A DNA stretch of 27,641 nucleotides from CAYMRB01 sp964392615 (GCA_964392615.1 CAYMRB010000079.1:1-27641), one strand, 5' to 3'. Shown: positions 15,267 through 25,117, counted from the first letter of the stretch. The notes: generated by a model from the sequence alone, not told the origin. Numbers and translations are program-made.

Positions 15267-18200
15267 GGTTCCCTGGTCAACGGAAACAGCTCGGTCACCG
15301 GAGGCGCGAGCTTCACGTTGCGGTGGGCGAAGATCTCGGCATCGGCTAGCGAGATCTTCTTTTCGCTCGCATTGTGAATCGCCTTCGCGAACTCCTCCCT
15401 GACTTCGGCGATCCTCGTGGCGCGCGGGCCAGTGTAGACGACAAGGACGGGCTGGAGGATCTCCTCAAGGTTCTCTTCCCTGAGCCTCTCCTTCAGGTTG
15501 TGCCTTCGCACATGGTTCGCCAGCTGATCAGCAAGCCTGGAGATAGACCTATCCAGGCTCCTCACGGCCTTGCATTCGAGAAGGGTCTCCTTGTTGGCGA
15601 AGATCCACTCCAAGTCACGCCCCATTCTGGTGTCGCCGAGGATCCTGGGCTCGATGCAGTCCACCGTCTGCGACATGCTCCCCCGGCGGAAACCGTCTCC
15701 GGCCACCTGCAGCGACAGCAACTCGCCGCGGATGTGACTTCGCATGGCCTGTCGCCTCCTCTGCAGGATTTCCGGGTTCTTGCCGACCGGCTTGATTCGC
15801 GTGCACAAGAGATTCGCCTTCGCGTCGAGCTGACTCAAGATCCTCTTGCCTTCTCCTGTATCAAGGTCCAGTTGTAGCGCCAGAGCATAGGCCTTGCCCC
15901 ACACATAGTCCACCTCGCGCAGCATGTCGTTCCTGGCCGCTGGGCCGTCCAGCTCCCCCAGCAGCCGTCCCACACGAGCCGCGAGCGCGCCCCGTCGCAG
16001 ATCCCGTGAGTCGGTCTTGCGCGCCGCCGATTCGATGAGGCGTACCAGGCCGCGATTCACCTGCGGATCACCGAGGTTGACCCCGAGGCGCGGTGCGTGC
16101 ACGGCCATGAGGTCCAGCGTCTCGCGCTGAATCGCGCGCTTCTTCGAGACCGAGATACTCTTGCGCCACGCCGTCTTTTTCGCGATCAGCGCCTCACCCA
16201 GCACCGCGCCGCGGGCGTCGACGACGCGCTCGAAGTACTCGCTGTTGCGAAGCGCTCCCTGAAGCCCTTCCTCGAGCACGTCCTCGTCTTCGAGGATTTG
16301 GCGGCAGACCTCGGCGCCCCAGACGCGGTGGACGTGCAGGCCGAGGTAGAGGTCGTCGGTGGAGCGGAACAGCGATGTGATGCCGTCCTTGTACTGCCCG
16401 ATCCACACGCCGACGTCGTCGAGGAAGTCCTTGCACGCGGCGGCCCAAGGCTTGAGCTCGCGCCCTTCGCCGGCGGCGGAGTCCATCGACTCCTGCGTCG
16501 TCAGCCGGACGAACGCGGCCATCGCGGTCTGGAACGTGACGCTGATGGCGATGTGCGCCGCCGCCTGTTTGAGCACATATTTGCCGACCGCCACCAATGC
16601 CGCCTTGGCCCCTCGGATGACGGTGCCTCCGACCCCGGCGGTGAAAATGTCGGTGACCAGCCCCGCCACGGCGAAGCCGACGTTGAGGTAGCTGACCTCG
16701 TCGCAGCCCGTGACGCCCTTGTAGAGCTCGAACCCGAGCGTGCGCAGATCGGACGCGAACGGGATGACGCTGCTGACCCACGCAGCGACCTTCTCGCCTG
16801 CACTCGCGCCCTGCCCGAGCTCGTCCGGGCCGACCAGGAACGCGTACGCACACGCCTTCAGGTCCGCGAGGATCGTCTTCTCCATCGCCCAGACGACGAT
16901 CTTCTTCAGAAGCGAGCCGCCGACCGAGACCTCGTACGGCATCGGCCGGTAGTCGTTCTCCGGACCGGACGTGATCTGCACGTAGAAGACCGCCTTGCCG
17001 TTCTCATCCGTGACGATCGTGCCGTCCGCGTTGATGACGGTCGTCGCGTCCTCGCCCGGTACGTCGACCGCGCTCAGCAGCTGCACCTCCGGCGGCAGGA
17101 ACCCGCCCTTGCGGAAGTCGACGTCGTCGACGAGCCCGGCATAGCCCACGCCGCCGACCTCGACGGGCGTGGTCACGCTCACGAAGCTGCCGGCGGGCAC
17201 GTTGTCGTACACCAGGTCGAGCTCGTCGAAGTGCGGACCAGCGGCCAGCTTCGCGAAGGTCTCGTGGAGACGGATCTCGACCGCCGTCCACTCGTTCGCG
17301 CTCGCCGTGTGCTCGCTGAGAAGCCCGACGGCGCCGTCCGCGAAGGTCGTCAACAGCTCGAGGCGTCCGTCCGCGTGCAGGTAGAGCTCGTACGAACCCT
17401 CGCGTCGCAGGATCGGCACGCGTGCGGGCGACGGCGGAAGTTGATCCGGTCGGAACGCGAGCCGCACGTCCAGACCGCCCTCGGCCGTCACGGCCTCGCT
17501 CGCCGGGATCGTCACCCGTTCGCCGGAGTCGAGGTCGAGGGCGCCCGTACCCTCGAAGCTCTCCGCGCTCTGCTCGACAGCTCCGACGAGTGTCGCGTCG
17601 CGGTTTCCAGTCTCACAGGGCGTCGTCGCGACGGCGTCACCTGCGTGGATCTCGTCGAAGTGATAGCGGGCTCTCGCGCGGAGGAAGCTCCCCGTCGGAT
17701 CATTGTCGTCGTCGGGCCCGTCTCCCTGGAATGGGTCCGGTACGCCGGCCGGGCGCGCGACCTCGACGAACAGCGGGTGCTTCGGCGGGCCGTGAACGAC
17801 GACCCGCGTGCGGTTCGATACCGGGATGTTCAGAAGGCCATCCCCCTGAACCGAGCCTGCGGCGACGAACTGCGGGACGGACATCTCGCCGCGTTCGTCG
17901 AGCGTCTCGACCTGCTGGACGCTCGACGCTCCGGCGTCGTAGGCGACGTAGTTCTTCTTGACCTCGAGCTTGAGGGAGCCTGTGTCGACCCAGCGCGGGT
18001 ACTCCCTGCCCACCGTCCGGTTTTCTCTGGGCTCGACACCATCCGAGCTCCAGCGCACGCCGAGGTTGTCCATCGTGACGTAGACGTCGATCTCCCCGTA
18101 CGGCTCGCCCGTCGCCGGGTCGAACGCGGTCATGCGCGCGTCGGTCGACGTCAGGTCCACCGACGCCTGCCCGTCGGCGTCCGTCTCGACGATCACCGGC

Positions 18201-21200
18201 TCGCCCTCGCCGGTCTGCGGGATGCCGGAGTTGGGGACCAGCCGACCGTTCGTCGATGTGAACGAGATCGGGATCCCCGCGATCGCTTCGCTGCCTCGAC
18301 GAAGCGTCGCGATGAACCGCGCTCCTTCGCCCCTCTCGATGTTCATCGCATCGATGCGTGAATCCTCCGGGTGCGCGGCAACGGAGCGCGATTCCCCGGG
18401 CACGTAGACCACGTCGAGGTCGAGCTCGTCAAGCGCCTCGGGGAAGGGCGCGTCCGTCTCGACGGCACTCACCGTCGCGCTCTGCCCGAGCCCGTCGACT
18501 ACGAGCGTGATGTCGGTGGGCTTGCGCTCCCCCTGCACCTGCCACGGGCAGCTGGGGAACTTGTCCTGCGTGAAGAGCACGGAGACGCAGCCCCGCTCGT
18601 TCGACGGCTGGAACTCGAGGTCGGCGCGCGCCGTGTCGAAGTTCTCCCCGTCCGGAGTCCGCGGATCGAGTCTGCCGAGCCAGCCACCGCCTTCGACCTG
18701 CCACGAGACGTCGCGATCCGTCACGACGTTGCGGAACTGGTCGAACAGATAGACGCGGAGAACCGACCGCTGGCCGGACTTGATCGGCACCTCCCAGCGG
18801 ACGTTGCGGAACGTCGCTTCGAAGGCCGCCCGCGACATGTCGAAGACCGCGAAGGGGTCGAAGTCCTCCACGCACAGGTCCGTCGATTGGTCGTCGCGAG
18901 GGAACGTGATGTGGAAGACCTTGCGCCCTGGAATAACCTGCACGCCGTGCTTCGGCGCCTGGCCCTTGTCCGTGAAGTCCGCGAATGGGCTGTGGGGCAC
19001 GAGGCAGAACAGATCGCCCGACTTCGCGTAGTACGTCTCGTCCGCGAGGGCTTCCTGCTCCTCCGCCGTCTTCGCGTCGTCCAGCTCGTCCGGCTTCTGC
19101 TTTGTGAAGTCGAACTGCACTGCCGATGTCAGGCCGCGCAGCTTGGCCTCGAGCGTGCCCCCGCGGGTCGGGTCGACCTGCGAGCTGAAGAGGTCGCGCA
19201 GGCCGGGATCCTCGCAGAACACGGCGCGACCGGGCTCGGTGTTGTCGAGCGCTTCGGTCGTCCAGAGAATCGACAGCTCGACATCGTCGGTCGGATCGAA
19301 GTAGTCGGCGTGCGGTTCGAAGGTTGGCCAGTCGATGTCCGCGAAGAAGTTCACCCGACCGAGGTGGCCCTTCTCTGTCCAATCGTCCGCTGCGTTGCCG
19401 AGCCCCTCATAGTCGGCCGCGACGTGGTCGGCCGGGACGACGATCGTCTCCGGTGTCTCCTCGACGTACTTGAGATTGGGCTCGTCCTCGTAGAAGACGA
19501 GCGGGTACGCGCTATTGAAGGGCTCGGTGTCGGTCGGCTGCCACTCCCAGAACTTGACGGGGCTGCCTGAGTTGCAGTCGTCGAATCCGCAGAGGCTCTC
19601 GTCTTTGGGATCCGGGCAGTGCTCGAGCAGCGCCTTGCCGCGGACGTGAAGCTCGAGATCGTCCGATGCTTCGGACGCGATTTGGTAGCCCTGCAGGTAG
19701 TAGGTGGAAGGGACTCCCTCAGGGACCGGGACGACCTGGTAGAGGTCGTTCGTGTCGCCCTCCCCGACCCAGTACTGATTCTGCGGGTACCCGTCCGTCG
19801 AGACGCGTCCGCGGATTCTCAGCGCCTTCGAACTCGCCGGAGTCGGCACCTCGAGCAGGGCGTCGACCGTCTTGTACGAGCCGTTCTCGTTGGTGAGCTG
19901 AAAGGGGGTGCCGACCGGCTTCGGGAGCGGCTGGAAGCCGTCGGACAGGCAACACAGCCTGTCGAGCACGACGATGTGGTGGATCTCGGCGCGACCGACC
20001 TCCTCTCGCCTGCCCTCGGGCGTGATCTTGAAGACCCGCAGGACGACGGCGTCGCGGACTGGCGCGTTGTAGGTGAGCTCGACGGCCTCGACCTGCCCCG
20101 GCTCCTGGTACTCTCCGGTCGTCGGGAACGTCTTGGCGCTGGCTCCGTACGTCCACTCGACAGCGTATCCCCTGGGGATATTGACCTCACGTGGGCCGTC
20201 CTTCGTCTCGACGACCCCACGGGCGACCGCGCGCAGGTTCCAGACGTTCTCGTCCTTCGGATCGCGAATCGTGCCGAGAAGCGAGCAGCCGTCGAGTTTC
20301 TGGTTCCCCCCCGAAATCATGCAGATCACCGGCGCCTCGACGGTTCCAGCGCGTCGCGGCAGCACTTCAACCGTGTCCGGGAACTTGGTCTGCGTGCCGC
20401 CGACGCCGTGGGCGTCGAGCTTCGCGACGACGATCTTGCCCTCCTTGGCGAGCGTCGTCCGTCCCCTTGGCTCCGAGGTCTTCTTGCACTCGTCGACGTC
20501 GATTCTCGTCGTGTACGTGTACGGGATGTTGCCTGTGCGAAGCCAGGGCGGCGGGACGTCGACGCATCCGGCGCAGGCGCGGCACGGGGTCGCCGCACCG
20601 CCTTCGTTGTCCGGTGTGCAGTCCGGGTTCTCCTTGAGCGCCTCGGGGTGGAATCTCGCGGCTTCGGCATTCTCCACTCCTCCGCCCCCCGCAGGCTGAT
20701 CTTCGAGAACGATCCGAAACTCCTCGGGCGGCAGGGCGTCGGTCGTCCAGAACGGACTGCTGACGCTTCCTAGCACCTTGAGCTTGACCTGGCGCTCACA
20801 CCAGTACTCCTCGCCGGAGCCTGCCGAGTCGTTCGCTCCTTCGCACGTGTACTTGCGTTCGGATTGCGACCCGCTGTTGTCGCGGCCACCTTCGTTCTCG
20901 CGCGGGTCGTCGGCTTTCGTGAAGACGAGCGTCTCGAAGAGCGTGACCTCGCATTCTTCGGCGGCCGGGCCGGTCTCCGATTCGGTGCTGGTGTCGCCTC
21001 CGTCGCCTCCGTCGCCTCCGTCGCCGCCATCAGCTCCCCCGTCCCCGCCGCTGGTGGTCGGATCGTCGCCAACGGTCGCTGCGTCGAGTGGACTTGCCGG
21101 CACTTGAGCCAGCCCGTTGCTGTAGGCTTCGCGCGCGTCGAAGATGAGGACGCCGCCTCGCAAGCCGAGGCCGAAGAGATCGTTCTCGGCGATGACGCCC

Positions 21201-22183
21201 GCCACGAACGACTGAGCGGACACCGGATAGAGCGACAGCGAGCGAACGTCGAGCGCGGTCGCGGTGTCGACATCCAAGAGCAGACGGACCGTGCCGATGC
21301 CGTCGTCGCTGACGAGATCGAAGGTCGTGCCATCCGCGGTGAGGAACTGGCCGTTTTGAGTCGCGAAGCGCTTGTCGACGGTCGACGCGTCGAACAGGGG
21401 CAGGTCCTCGAGAGGGACCAGGGCCCCGTCGCTGCGTAGGAACCGCACCTCCCAGCCGCCGTCGGCGTGCTCGAGCGTCACCAGATCGGCGGCGGAGTTC
21501 GTCAAGCCGACGACGCGCGATCCGGCGGGCAGCGTCGAGCGCAGCTCGTGCGTGACGAGCGCGCCTCGATCGTCGAACGCCCAGAACGAGACCTCGTCAG
21601 GTAGGCCGTTCTCGACCGCGAGCTGATATTGCTCCGGGCACTCGGCACACGCCTGCGGCGATACCGAGACATGAGGATTGCCGTCTCCCTCGACCGGCTC
21701 TCCAGTGTCGAAGACCGGCCACGATCCTGCTGCCGAAATCGCGCCGACGACGCCCGCTGTCGGGTCGAAGCCGAGAACGCCCTGCGTCGCGTCCGCGGGC
21801 ATCGGGGCGTACTGCGTGTGGCGCAGCGCACCGACGACGGCACCGCTCTCGGCGTCGACGCTGAGGTAGCGCTGATCGTCCGTGAAGACGAGGAGCGCGT
21901 CGCCCGCAGGATCGACGCGGACCGAGGCCCATGAGCCAGCCTCGAGCTTCGGCAGCCGAGTGGCGGCGAAGACGGTTTTCGAATCGAGATCGATGTGCGA
22001 TATCGAGCCAGCGGCGTCCAGGACCCAGACCGTGGATTCCTCGGGTGAGACGGCCTGGGAGACAGGGGTCGCGCCCCCCGAGACGAGCGACCACACGCGG
22101 GGCTCGAGCTCCTGGCTCTCAGCGGCCGTCGCGAAGAGGGCGAGCGAAATCGTGGTCAGCAAGCAGCGTACGTTCGAGTGCAT
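15263..22183 (-). CDS. giant secreted multidomain protein with PD-(D/E)XK-like C-terminus, polymorphic-toxin-like
   Basis: This protein has 2306 residues. A signal peptide (1-23) precedes a propeller-like region (about 30-360), a Gly/Asp-rich linker (about 374-400) and a Cys-containing region with CRACAGC near 535. Long Ig-like stretches follow, including a Big_1/invasin-like domain (about 1280-1380) and a LamG-like domain (about 1495-1700). Next is a hydrophobic segment (about 1790-1890; IPFASD...ELYKGVTG...GVGGTVIRGAKAA) resembling pretoxin regions, then a helical stretch. The C-terminal 137 residues contain RDLEWIFANKETLLECKAV with Asp2190, Glu2203 and Lys2205 in PD-(D/E)XK spacing and Gln2220 following. 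The start ATG has GGAG six bases upstream. It lies 10 bases after the upstream frameshifted gene and overlaps the next gene by four. A secreted nuclease toxin is inferred; an adhesin with a structural C-terminus is the alternative. Confidence 0.85.
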   Translation of the reverse strand: MHSNVRCLLTTISLALFATAAESQELEPRVWSLVSGGATPVSQAVSPEESTVWVLDAAGSISHIDLDSKTVFAATRLPKLEAGSWASVRVDPAGDALLVFTDDQRYLSVDAESGAVVGALRHTQYAPMPADATQGVLGFDPTAGVVGAISAAGSWPVFDTGEPVEGDGNPHVSVSPQACAECPEQYQLAVENGLPDEVSFWAFDDRGALVTHELRSTLPAGSRVVGLTNSAADLVTLEHADGGWEVRFLRSDGALVPLEDLPLFDASTVDKRFATQNGQFLTADGTTFDLVSDDGIGTVRLLLDVDTATALDVRSLSLYPVSAQSFVAGVIAENDLFGLGLRGGVLIFDAREAYSNGLAQVPASPLDAATVGDDPTTSGGDGGADGGDGGDGGDGGDTSTESETGPAAEECEVTLFETLVFTKADDPRENEGGRDNSGSQSERKYTCEGANDSAGSGEEYWCERQVKLKVLGSVSSPFWTTDALPPEEFRIVLEDQPAGGGGVENAEAARFHPEALKENPDCTPDNEGGAATPCRACAGCVDVPPPWLRTGNIPYTYTTRIDVDECKKTSEPRGRTTLAKEGKIVVAKLDAHGVGGTQTKFPDTVEVLPRRAGTVEAPVICMISGGNQKLDGCSLLGTIRDPKDENVWNLRAVARGVVETKDGPREVNIPRGYAVEWTYGASAKTFPTTGEYQEPGQVEAVELTYNAPVRDAVVLRVFKITPEGRREEVGRAEIHHIVVLDRLCCLSDGFQPLPKPVGTPFQLTNENGSYKTVDALLEVPTPASSKALRIRGRVSTDGYPQNQYWVGEGDTNDLYQVVPVPEGVPSTYYLQGYQIASEASDDLELHVRGKALLEHCPDPKDESLCGFDDCNSGSPVKFWEWQPTDTEPFNSAYPLVFYEDEPNLKYVEETPETIVVPADHVAADYEGLGNAADDWTEKGHLGRVNFFADIDWPTFEPHADYFDPTDDVELSILWTTEALDNTEPGRAVFCEDPGLRDLFSSQVDPTRGGTLEAKLRGLTSAVQFDFTKQKPDELDDAKTAEEQEALADETYYAKSGDLFCLVPHSPFADFTDKGQAPKHGVQVIPGRKVFHITFPRDDQSTDLCVEDFDPFAVFDMSRAAFEATFRNVRWEVPIKSGQRSVLRVYLFDQFRNVVTDRDVSWQVEGGGWLGRLDPRTPDGENFDTARADLEFQPSNERGCVSVLFTQDKFPSCPWQVQGERKPTDITLVVDGLGQSATVSAVETDAPFPEALDELDLDVVYVPGESRSVAAHPEDSRIDAMNIERGEGARFIATLRRGSEAIAGIPISFTSTNGRLVPNSGIPQTGEGEPVIVETDADGQASVDLTSTDARMTAFDPATGEPYGEIDVYVTMDNLGVRWSSDGVEPRENRTVGREYPRWVDTGSLKLEVKKNYVAYDAGASSVQQVETLDERGEMSVPQFVAAGSVQGDGLLNIPVSNRTRVVVHGPPKHPLFVEVARPAGVPDPFQGDGPDDDNDPTGSFLRARARYHFDEIHAGDAVATTPCETGNRDATLVGAVEQSAESFEGTGALDLDSGERVTIPASEAVTAEGGLDVRLAFRPDQLPPSPARVPILRREGSYELYLHADGRLELLTTFADGAVGLLSEHTASANEWTAVEIRLHETFAKLAAGPHFDELDLVYDNVPAGSFVSVTTPVEVGGVGYAGLVDDVDFRKGGFLPPEVQLLSAVDVPGEDATTVINADGTIVTDENGKAVFYVQITSGPENDYRPMPYEVSVGGSLLKKIVVWAMEKTILADLKACAYAFLVGPDELGQGASAGEKVAAWVSSVIPFASDLRTLGFELYKGVTGCDEVSYLNVGFAVAGLVTDIFTAGVGGTVIRGAKAALVAVGKYVLKQAAAHIAISVTFQTAMAAFVRLTTQESMDSAAGEGRELKPWAAACKDFLDDVGVWIGQYKDGITSLFRSTDDLYLGLHVHRVWGAEVCRQILEDEDVLEEGLQGALRNSEYFERVVDARGAVLGEALIAKKTAWRKSISVSKKRAIQRETLDLMAVHAPRLGVNLGDPQVNRGLVRLIESAARKTDSRDLRRGALAARVGRLLGELDGPAARNDMLREVDYVWGKAYALALQLDLDTGEGKRILSQLDAKANLLCTRIKPVGKNPEILQRRRQAMRSHIRGELLSLQVAGDGFRRGSMSQTVDCIEPRILGDTRMGRDLEWIFANKETLLECKAVRSLDRSISRLADQLANHVRRHNLKERLREENLEEILQPVLVVYTGPRATRIAEVREEFAKAIHNASEKKISLADAEIFAHRNVKLAPPVTELFPLTREP
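15284..15442 (-). repeat. second copy of the 159-bp direct repeat (3' end of the giant gene)
   Basis: This in-gene segment is the partner of the orphan fragment at 12370-12528, in the same orientation and about 80 percent identical. The two copies bracket the PQQ-like gene, the transglutaminase-like gene and the inverted-repeat element. Confidence 0.8.
20993..21028 (-). repeat. 9-bp tandem repeat coding Gly-Gly-Asp units
   Basis: Three exact copies of GTCGCCTCC and one near copy follow one another, coding repeated GGD in the linker between the propeller and the following domains. Unit changes would keep the frame and only alter linker length. Confidence 0.85.
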
Positions 22184-22193
22184 CGCGAGCTCC

Positions 22194-23290
22194 TCACTTT
22201 GCAGTTTCGGTCAGCTTCAGGGAGAGGGCGTCGACGAGCTTCGCTTCCTCGGTCGATGTCGAGCCGAGGGCCATCTCGTCCAGCGTGAACACGGTCTGGG
22301 TCGGGTCCGTCTCGATCCGCTTCGCCGCCGCGGATATGGCCCGGAGCCGGGTCGGTTTCGCGGCGTGCGTGAGACCGTACGACACGAGGTCGTCGAGCCC
22401 GGCGACAGGCGTGTTCGAGAGCTGCGCGAGGATCGCCGTCAGGGCAGGCGTCTCGTAGAGATCCGCGCCGAGGGATCTCAGCGCCATGGTCGCTTCCTGT
22501 GTGCCTACGGACGCCAGGGCGGGCGCTACGTCGACGCGCCATGGCCCGTCAAGGAGCGACTCGAGGGCAGTGACGTCTTCCCCGTTTGCCAGGTGGCGGA
22601 TCGCACGGCGCGCGACCGCACGCGACGTCGCGTCTTGAGCCAGCACGAATAGCGTCCCGGCTCGCGCTTCCTTCGCGTCGAGCGTCCAGAGGGCGTCGAG
22701 AGGGCGTCGAGACTTGCCGATTGGACGCGGTCGCTGATCGTCGACTCCTCGAGCGCTGCTGCGAGGTCGCTCACCACCTCGGCAGCTCCGAGCGCGGCGA
22801 GCGCGCGCATGGCGGAGGCGCGAACGAAGTCGCGCTCCTTGCGGTCGGCGGCGACGTCGCGGATCGCACCCGTGAGCGACGTGTCCAGGAGGATGACAGC
22901 TGTGTCGATCGCGCGGATCTTGGCAGCGTCACCGGAGCCGAGGAGCGCTTTCGAGGCGCCGGCGACAGCGTGAACCCGTCCGGCGAGCTTCTCGACTCGC
23001 GACACGAGGGCCTCGAAGTCGCCCGGCGGGAAGAGGTGGAGCGACCGCGCCGCGTCGAGGTCTGCGAGAAGCTGGGCGAAGTCGACTGCGCCGCGCTGAG
23101 CGAGGGCCTCGAATGCGGCGTCGCGCTCCGTCGAGTCCGGGGCGAGGTACTTGCGGAGCGTGACCGATAGCTCCTCCGACGCGCTCTTGGCGGCGGTATC
23201 TTTCGTACCGGTGGTGAAGAAGGCGACGACGGCAACGAGGGCCAGAGCGCTCACGATCGCGCTGATGGTCAAGACGCGCTTCGGGTTCAT
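22194..23290 (-). pseudogene. membrane-anchored helical-repeat protein, frameshifted
   Basis: Two overlapping frames together give one protein. The first frame (from ATG 23290) has an N-terminal anchor helix (about 6-27) and then Ala/Leu-rich helical pairs resembling HEAT/armadillo-type repeats (FVRASAMRALAALGAAEVVSDLAAAL). It loses that character after about residue 193. The second frame resumes with DATSRAVARRAIRHLANGEDV in the same style and runs to the stop at 22194. An 11-bp tandem duplication at 22689-22710 lies exactly at the switch; removing one copy gives a continuous 361-residue protein. The stop is 10 bases before the giant gene's start, so it is the first gene of that operon. The break may be a real mutation, a phase switch or an assembly error. 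Function is unknown. Confidence 0.8.
22689..22710. repeat. 11-bp exact tandem duplication causing the frameshift
   Basis: GAGGGCGTCGA occurs twice back to back (22689-22699 and 22700-22710). On the coding strand the sequence reads SLDALSTPSG with both copies and SLDALWTLDAKEA with one copy. The single-copy version joins the two helical-repeat frames. Confidence 0.9.
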
Positions 23291-23634
23291 TTTCACTCTT
23301 CTCGTGAGACAGGAGACGAACGGCCGAGGACGCACGACGCCCTGGAGCGCGGGGCACGTTGTGGCTCCGTCCTACGCAGTGCGATGCCCGCACCCCGACT
23401 CGTTTCCCATGAACTGCAGTTTCCGTGACCAGCCGGCTTCATCCGTGCCGGTGGCCCCGAGGCTCTCTTTCAATAGCCTTGTGTCGGTCGAAGTACCACA
23501 GAACTGAAGATGATAGAAAGCTAGCTCCTAACCGAAGAACGAGAGTTGCGCCATCGCGTCACATCGTGCACTCTCCGGTGCTCTTCGATGAGGATTCCCC
23601 ACCGATGGCGGCCCGGCGGCCAGGAGGCACGAAC
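23291..23634. other. intergenic region between divergent operons
   Basis: These 344 bases separate the helical-repeat/giant-protein operon from the PD40 propeller gene and must carry both promoters. No convincing -35/-10 pair, terminator or RNA gene was seen. An in-frame ATG at 23605 could extend the propeller protein but lacks a well-placed ribosome binding site. Confidence 0.5.
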
Positions 23635-25071
23635 GTGGTTCGACGCTCGTCGTTCGCAGCGATCTCGCTCGTCTGGTGCGTATCGCACGCGCCTGCACTT
23701 CCTGCGGAGGATCCGGAGCTCTCCGAGCGCCTCCTGCTGACGGTCCCCGAGGGCGAGTACGTCGGCAAGATCTACGTTTCTCCTGGCGGCCGCACCGCTG
23801 TGGCCATCGTGCCGGCCAGAGACGAGCATGGGCAGAAGCGGCTGATCGCTCCGACGCATCAGAGCGCGCCGTTTCGCAGGCTGACCACTGGAGGCGTGAT
23901 CTTCTCGCCCGACGGCAAGCGTGTGGCGTACATGACGACGGGCCGCAAGGGACCCGGTGACGGCCAACGGACGGAGATCGTCTTCGACGGCCGGAAGGCG
24001 CGCGAGTACTCGGCTGTGTCTTCGCTCGCGTCGTTCGATCCGACCGGGAAGCGATTCGCGTACCTCGTCGGGACCCGACGGTCGAGATTCGGAGAGGTGA
24101 CGCAGTGGTCTGTCTTCGTCGACGGCGAGGAGGTCGGCACGCCATCCGTCAAGACCGTCCACCGGCTCTCCTGGAGTCCGGACGGCGAGAAGCTCGCCTT
24201 CGTGGTGTTTCCTTCCCGCGGAACCTGTCGTCTCGAGGTCGACGGACGGCTGATCACCGACAGCCCTTCGTTCACTCCGATCTACGACTCTTCCGGCGCT
24301 CTGGTCTGGGTGGCTCGCAGCGGCAATCACTTCGCCGTCTACGTCGATCGCAAGCGTGGCGCGCTGTACGACGAGGTGACCCAACCGACGTTCGGCGCGG
24401 ACGGCAAGACGGTCGCCTACGCCGCACGCCGCGGTAAGAAGTGGTACACGGTCATCGGCGAGAAGCGACAGTCGAAGTCGTTCGCGTCGAGACTGACGGG
24501 CCTTCAACTCGCAGCCGACGGCAAGACCCTGGCCTTCAGCGCACCTTCGACGCGGGGGAAGCGCTACGTGCAGATCGGACGCAAGAAGGGACCGACCTTC
24601 GACGGCATCCGCGGGCTGCAGTTCGTGCCGGGTACGAAAACGGTCGCGTACATCGGCACGTATCGGGCCAAGGCCAAGGGGCGCCGCGACATCGATCACG
24701 TCGTCTTCCGCGGTCGCAAGGGGCCGGCGTGCTCGCTGGCGGTACGGGCAGAGCTCACCTTCAGTCCGGACGGCAAGCGCGTCGCGTATTTCTCTTCTCT
24801 GGGAGGCGGCAAGAGGTACGTCATCGACGGAGACCGCCGGCACGGCCCGTACACCGTCGCGGAGTCGCTGACGTTCTCCCCGGATAGCAGCGGTCTCGCC
24901 TACCTCGTGACACGCGGGGGAACTCCGAGCTACAACCGGAACCTCGTCGTCGGCGACCGCACGATCGAGAAGGTCCGCGGCCCGATTCAGTTCAGCGCCG
25001 ACGGCAAGAAGATCGCCTACGTACAGGTCGTCGGCCGCGAAATCTGGTGGAAGGTCACGGCTCTCGATTGA
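23635..25071 (+). CDS. secreted PD40/WD40-like beta-propeller protein
   Basis: This 478-residue protein has a signal peptide (VRRSSFAAISLVWCVSHAPALPAED). At least nine blade motifs follow, of the form FSPDGKRVAY (also FDPTGKRFAY, WSPDGEKLAF, FGADGKTVAY, LAADGKTLAF and so on), which is the PD40/TolB-like pattern. No catalytic domain accompanies the propeller. In TolB and related proteins such propellers bind proteins or peptides in the periplasm; no partner can be named here. The GTG at 23635 is chosen because AGGAGG lies seven bases upstream and the signal peptide starts at once. It is transcribed divergently from the giant-protein operon, whose first proteins are also exported. Confidence 0.85.
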   Translation: MVRRSSFAAISLVWCVSHAPALPAEDPELSERLLLTVPEGEYVGKIYVSPGGRTAVAIVPARDEHGQKRLIAPTHQSAPFRRLTTGGVIFSPDGKRVAYMTTGRKGPGDGQRTEIVFDGRKAREYSAVSSLASFDPTGKRFAYLVGTRRSRFGEVTQWSVFVDGEEVGTPSVKTVHRLSWSPDGEKLAFVVFPSRGTCRLEVDGRLITDSPSFTPIYDSSGALVWVARSGNHFAVYVDRKRGALYDEVTQPTFGADGKTVAYAARRGKKWYTVIGEKRQSKSFASRLTGLQLAADGKTLAFSAPSTRGKRYVQIGRKKGPTFDGIRGLQFVPGTKTVAYIGTYRAKAKGRRDIDHVVFRGRKGPACSLAVRAELTFSPDGKRVAYFSSLGGGKRYVIDGDRRHGPYTVAESLTFSPDSSGLAYLVTRGGTPSYNRNLVVGDRTIEKVRGPIQFSADGKKIAYVQVVGREIWWKVTALD

Positions 25072-25117
25072 AGGCGCCCGGGGACGCGGGACACGGAGTC
25101 CGTCGTGCGCGCGCCGG

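Noticed and set aside
16097..18361. 754-codon plus-strand open frame inside the giant gene
   Set aside because: Antisense shadow; the minus-strand protein has a signal peptide, good ribosome binding site and recognisable domains.
22194..22646. Separate 150-residue gene starting at GTG 22646
   Set aside because: It overlaps the preceding frame, lacks its own start signals, and continues the same helical-repeat protein once the 11-bp duplication is removed.
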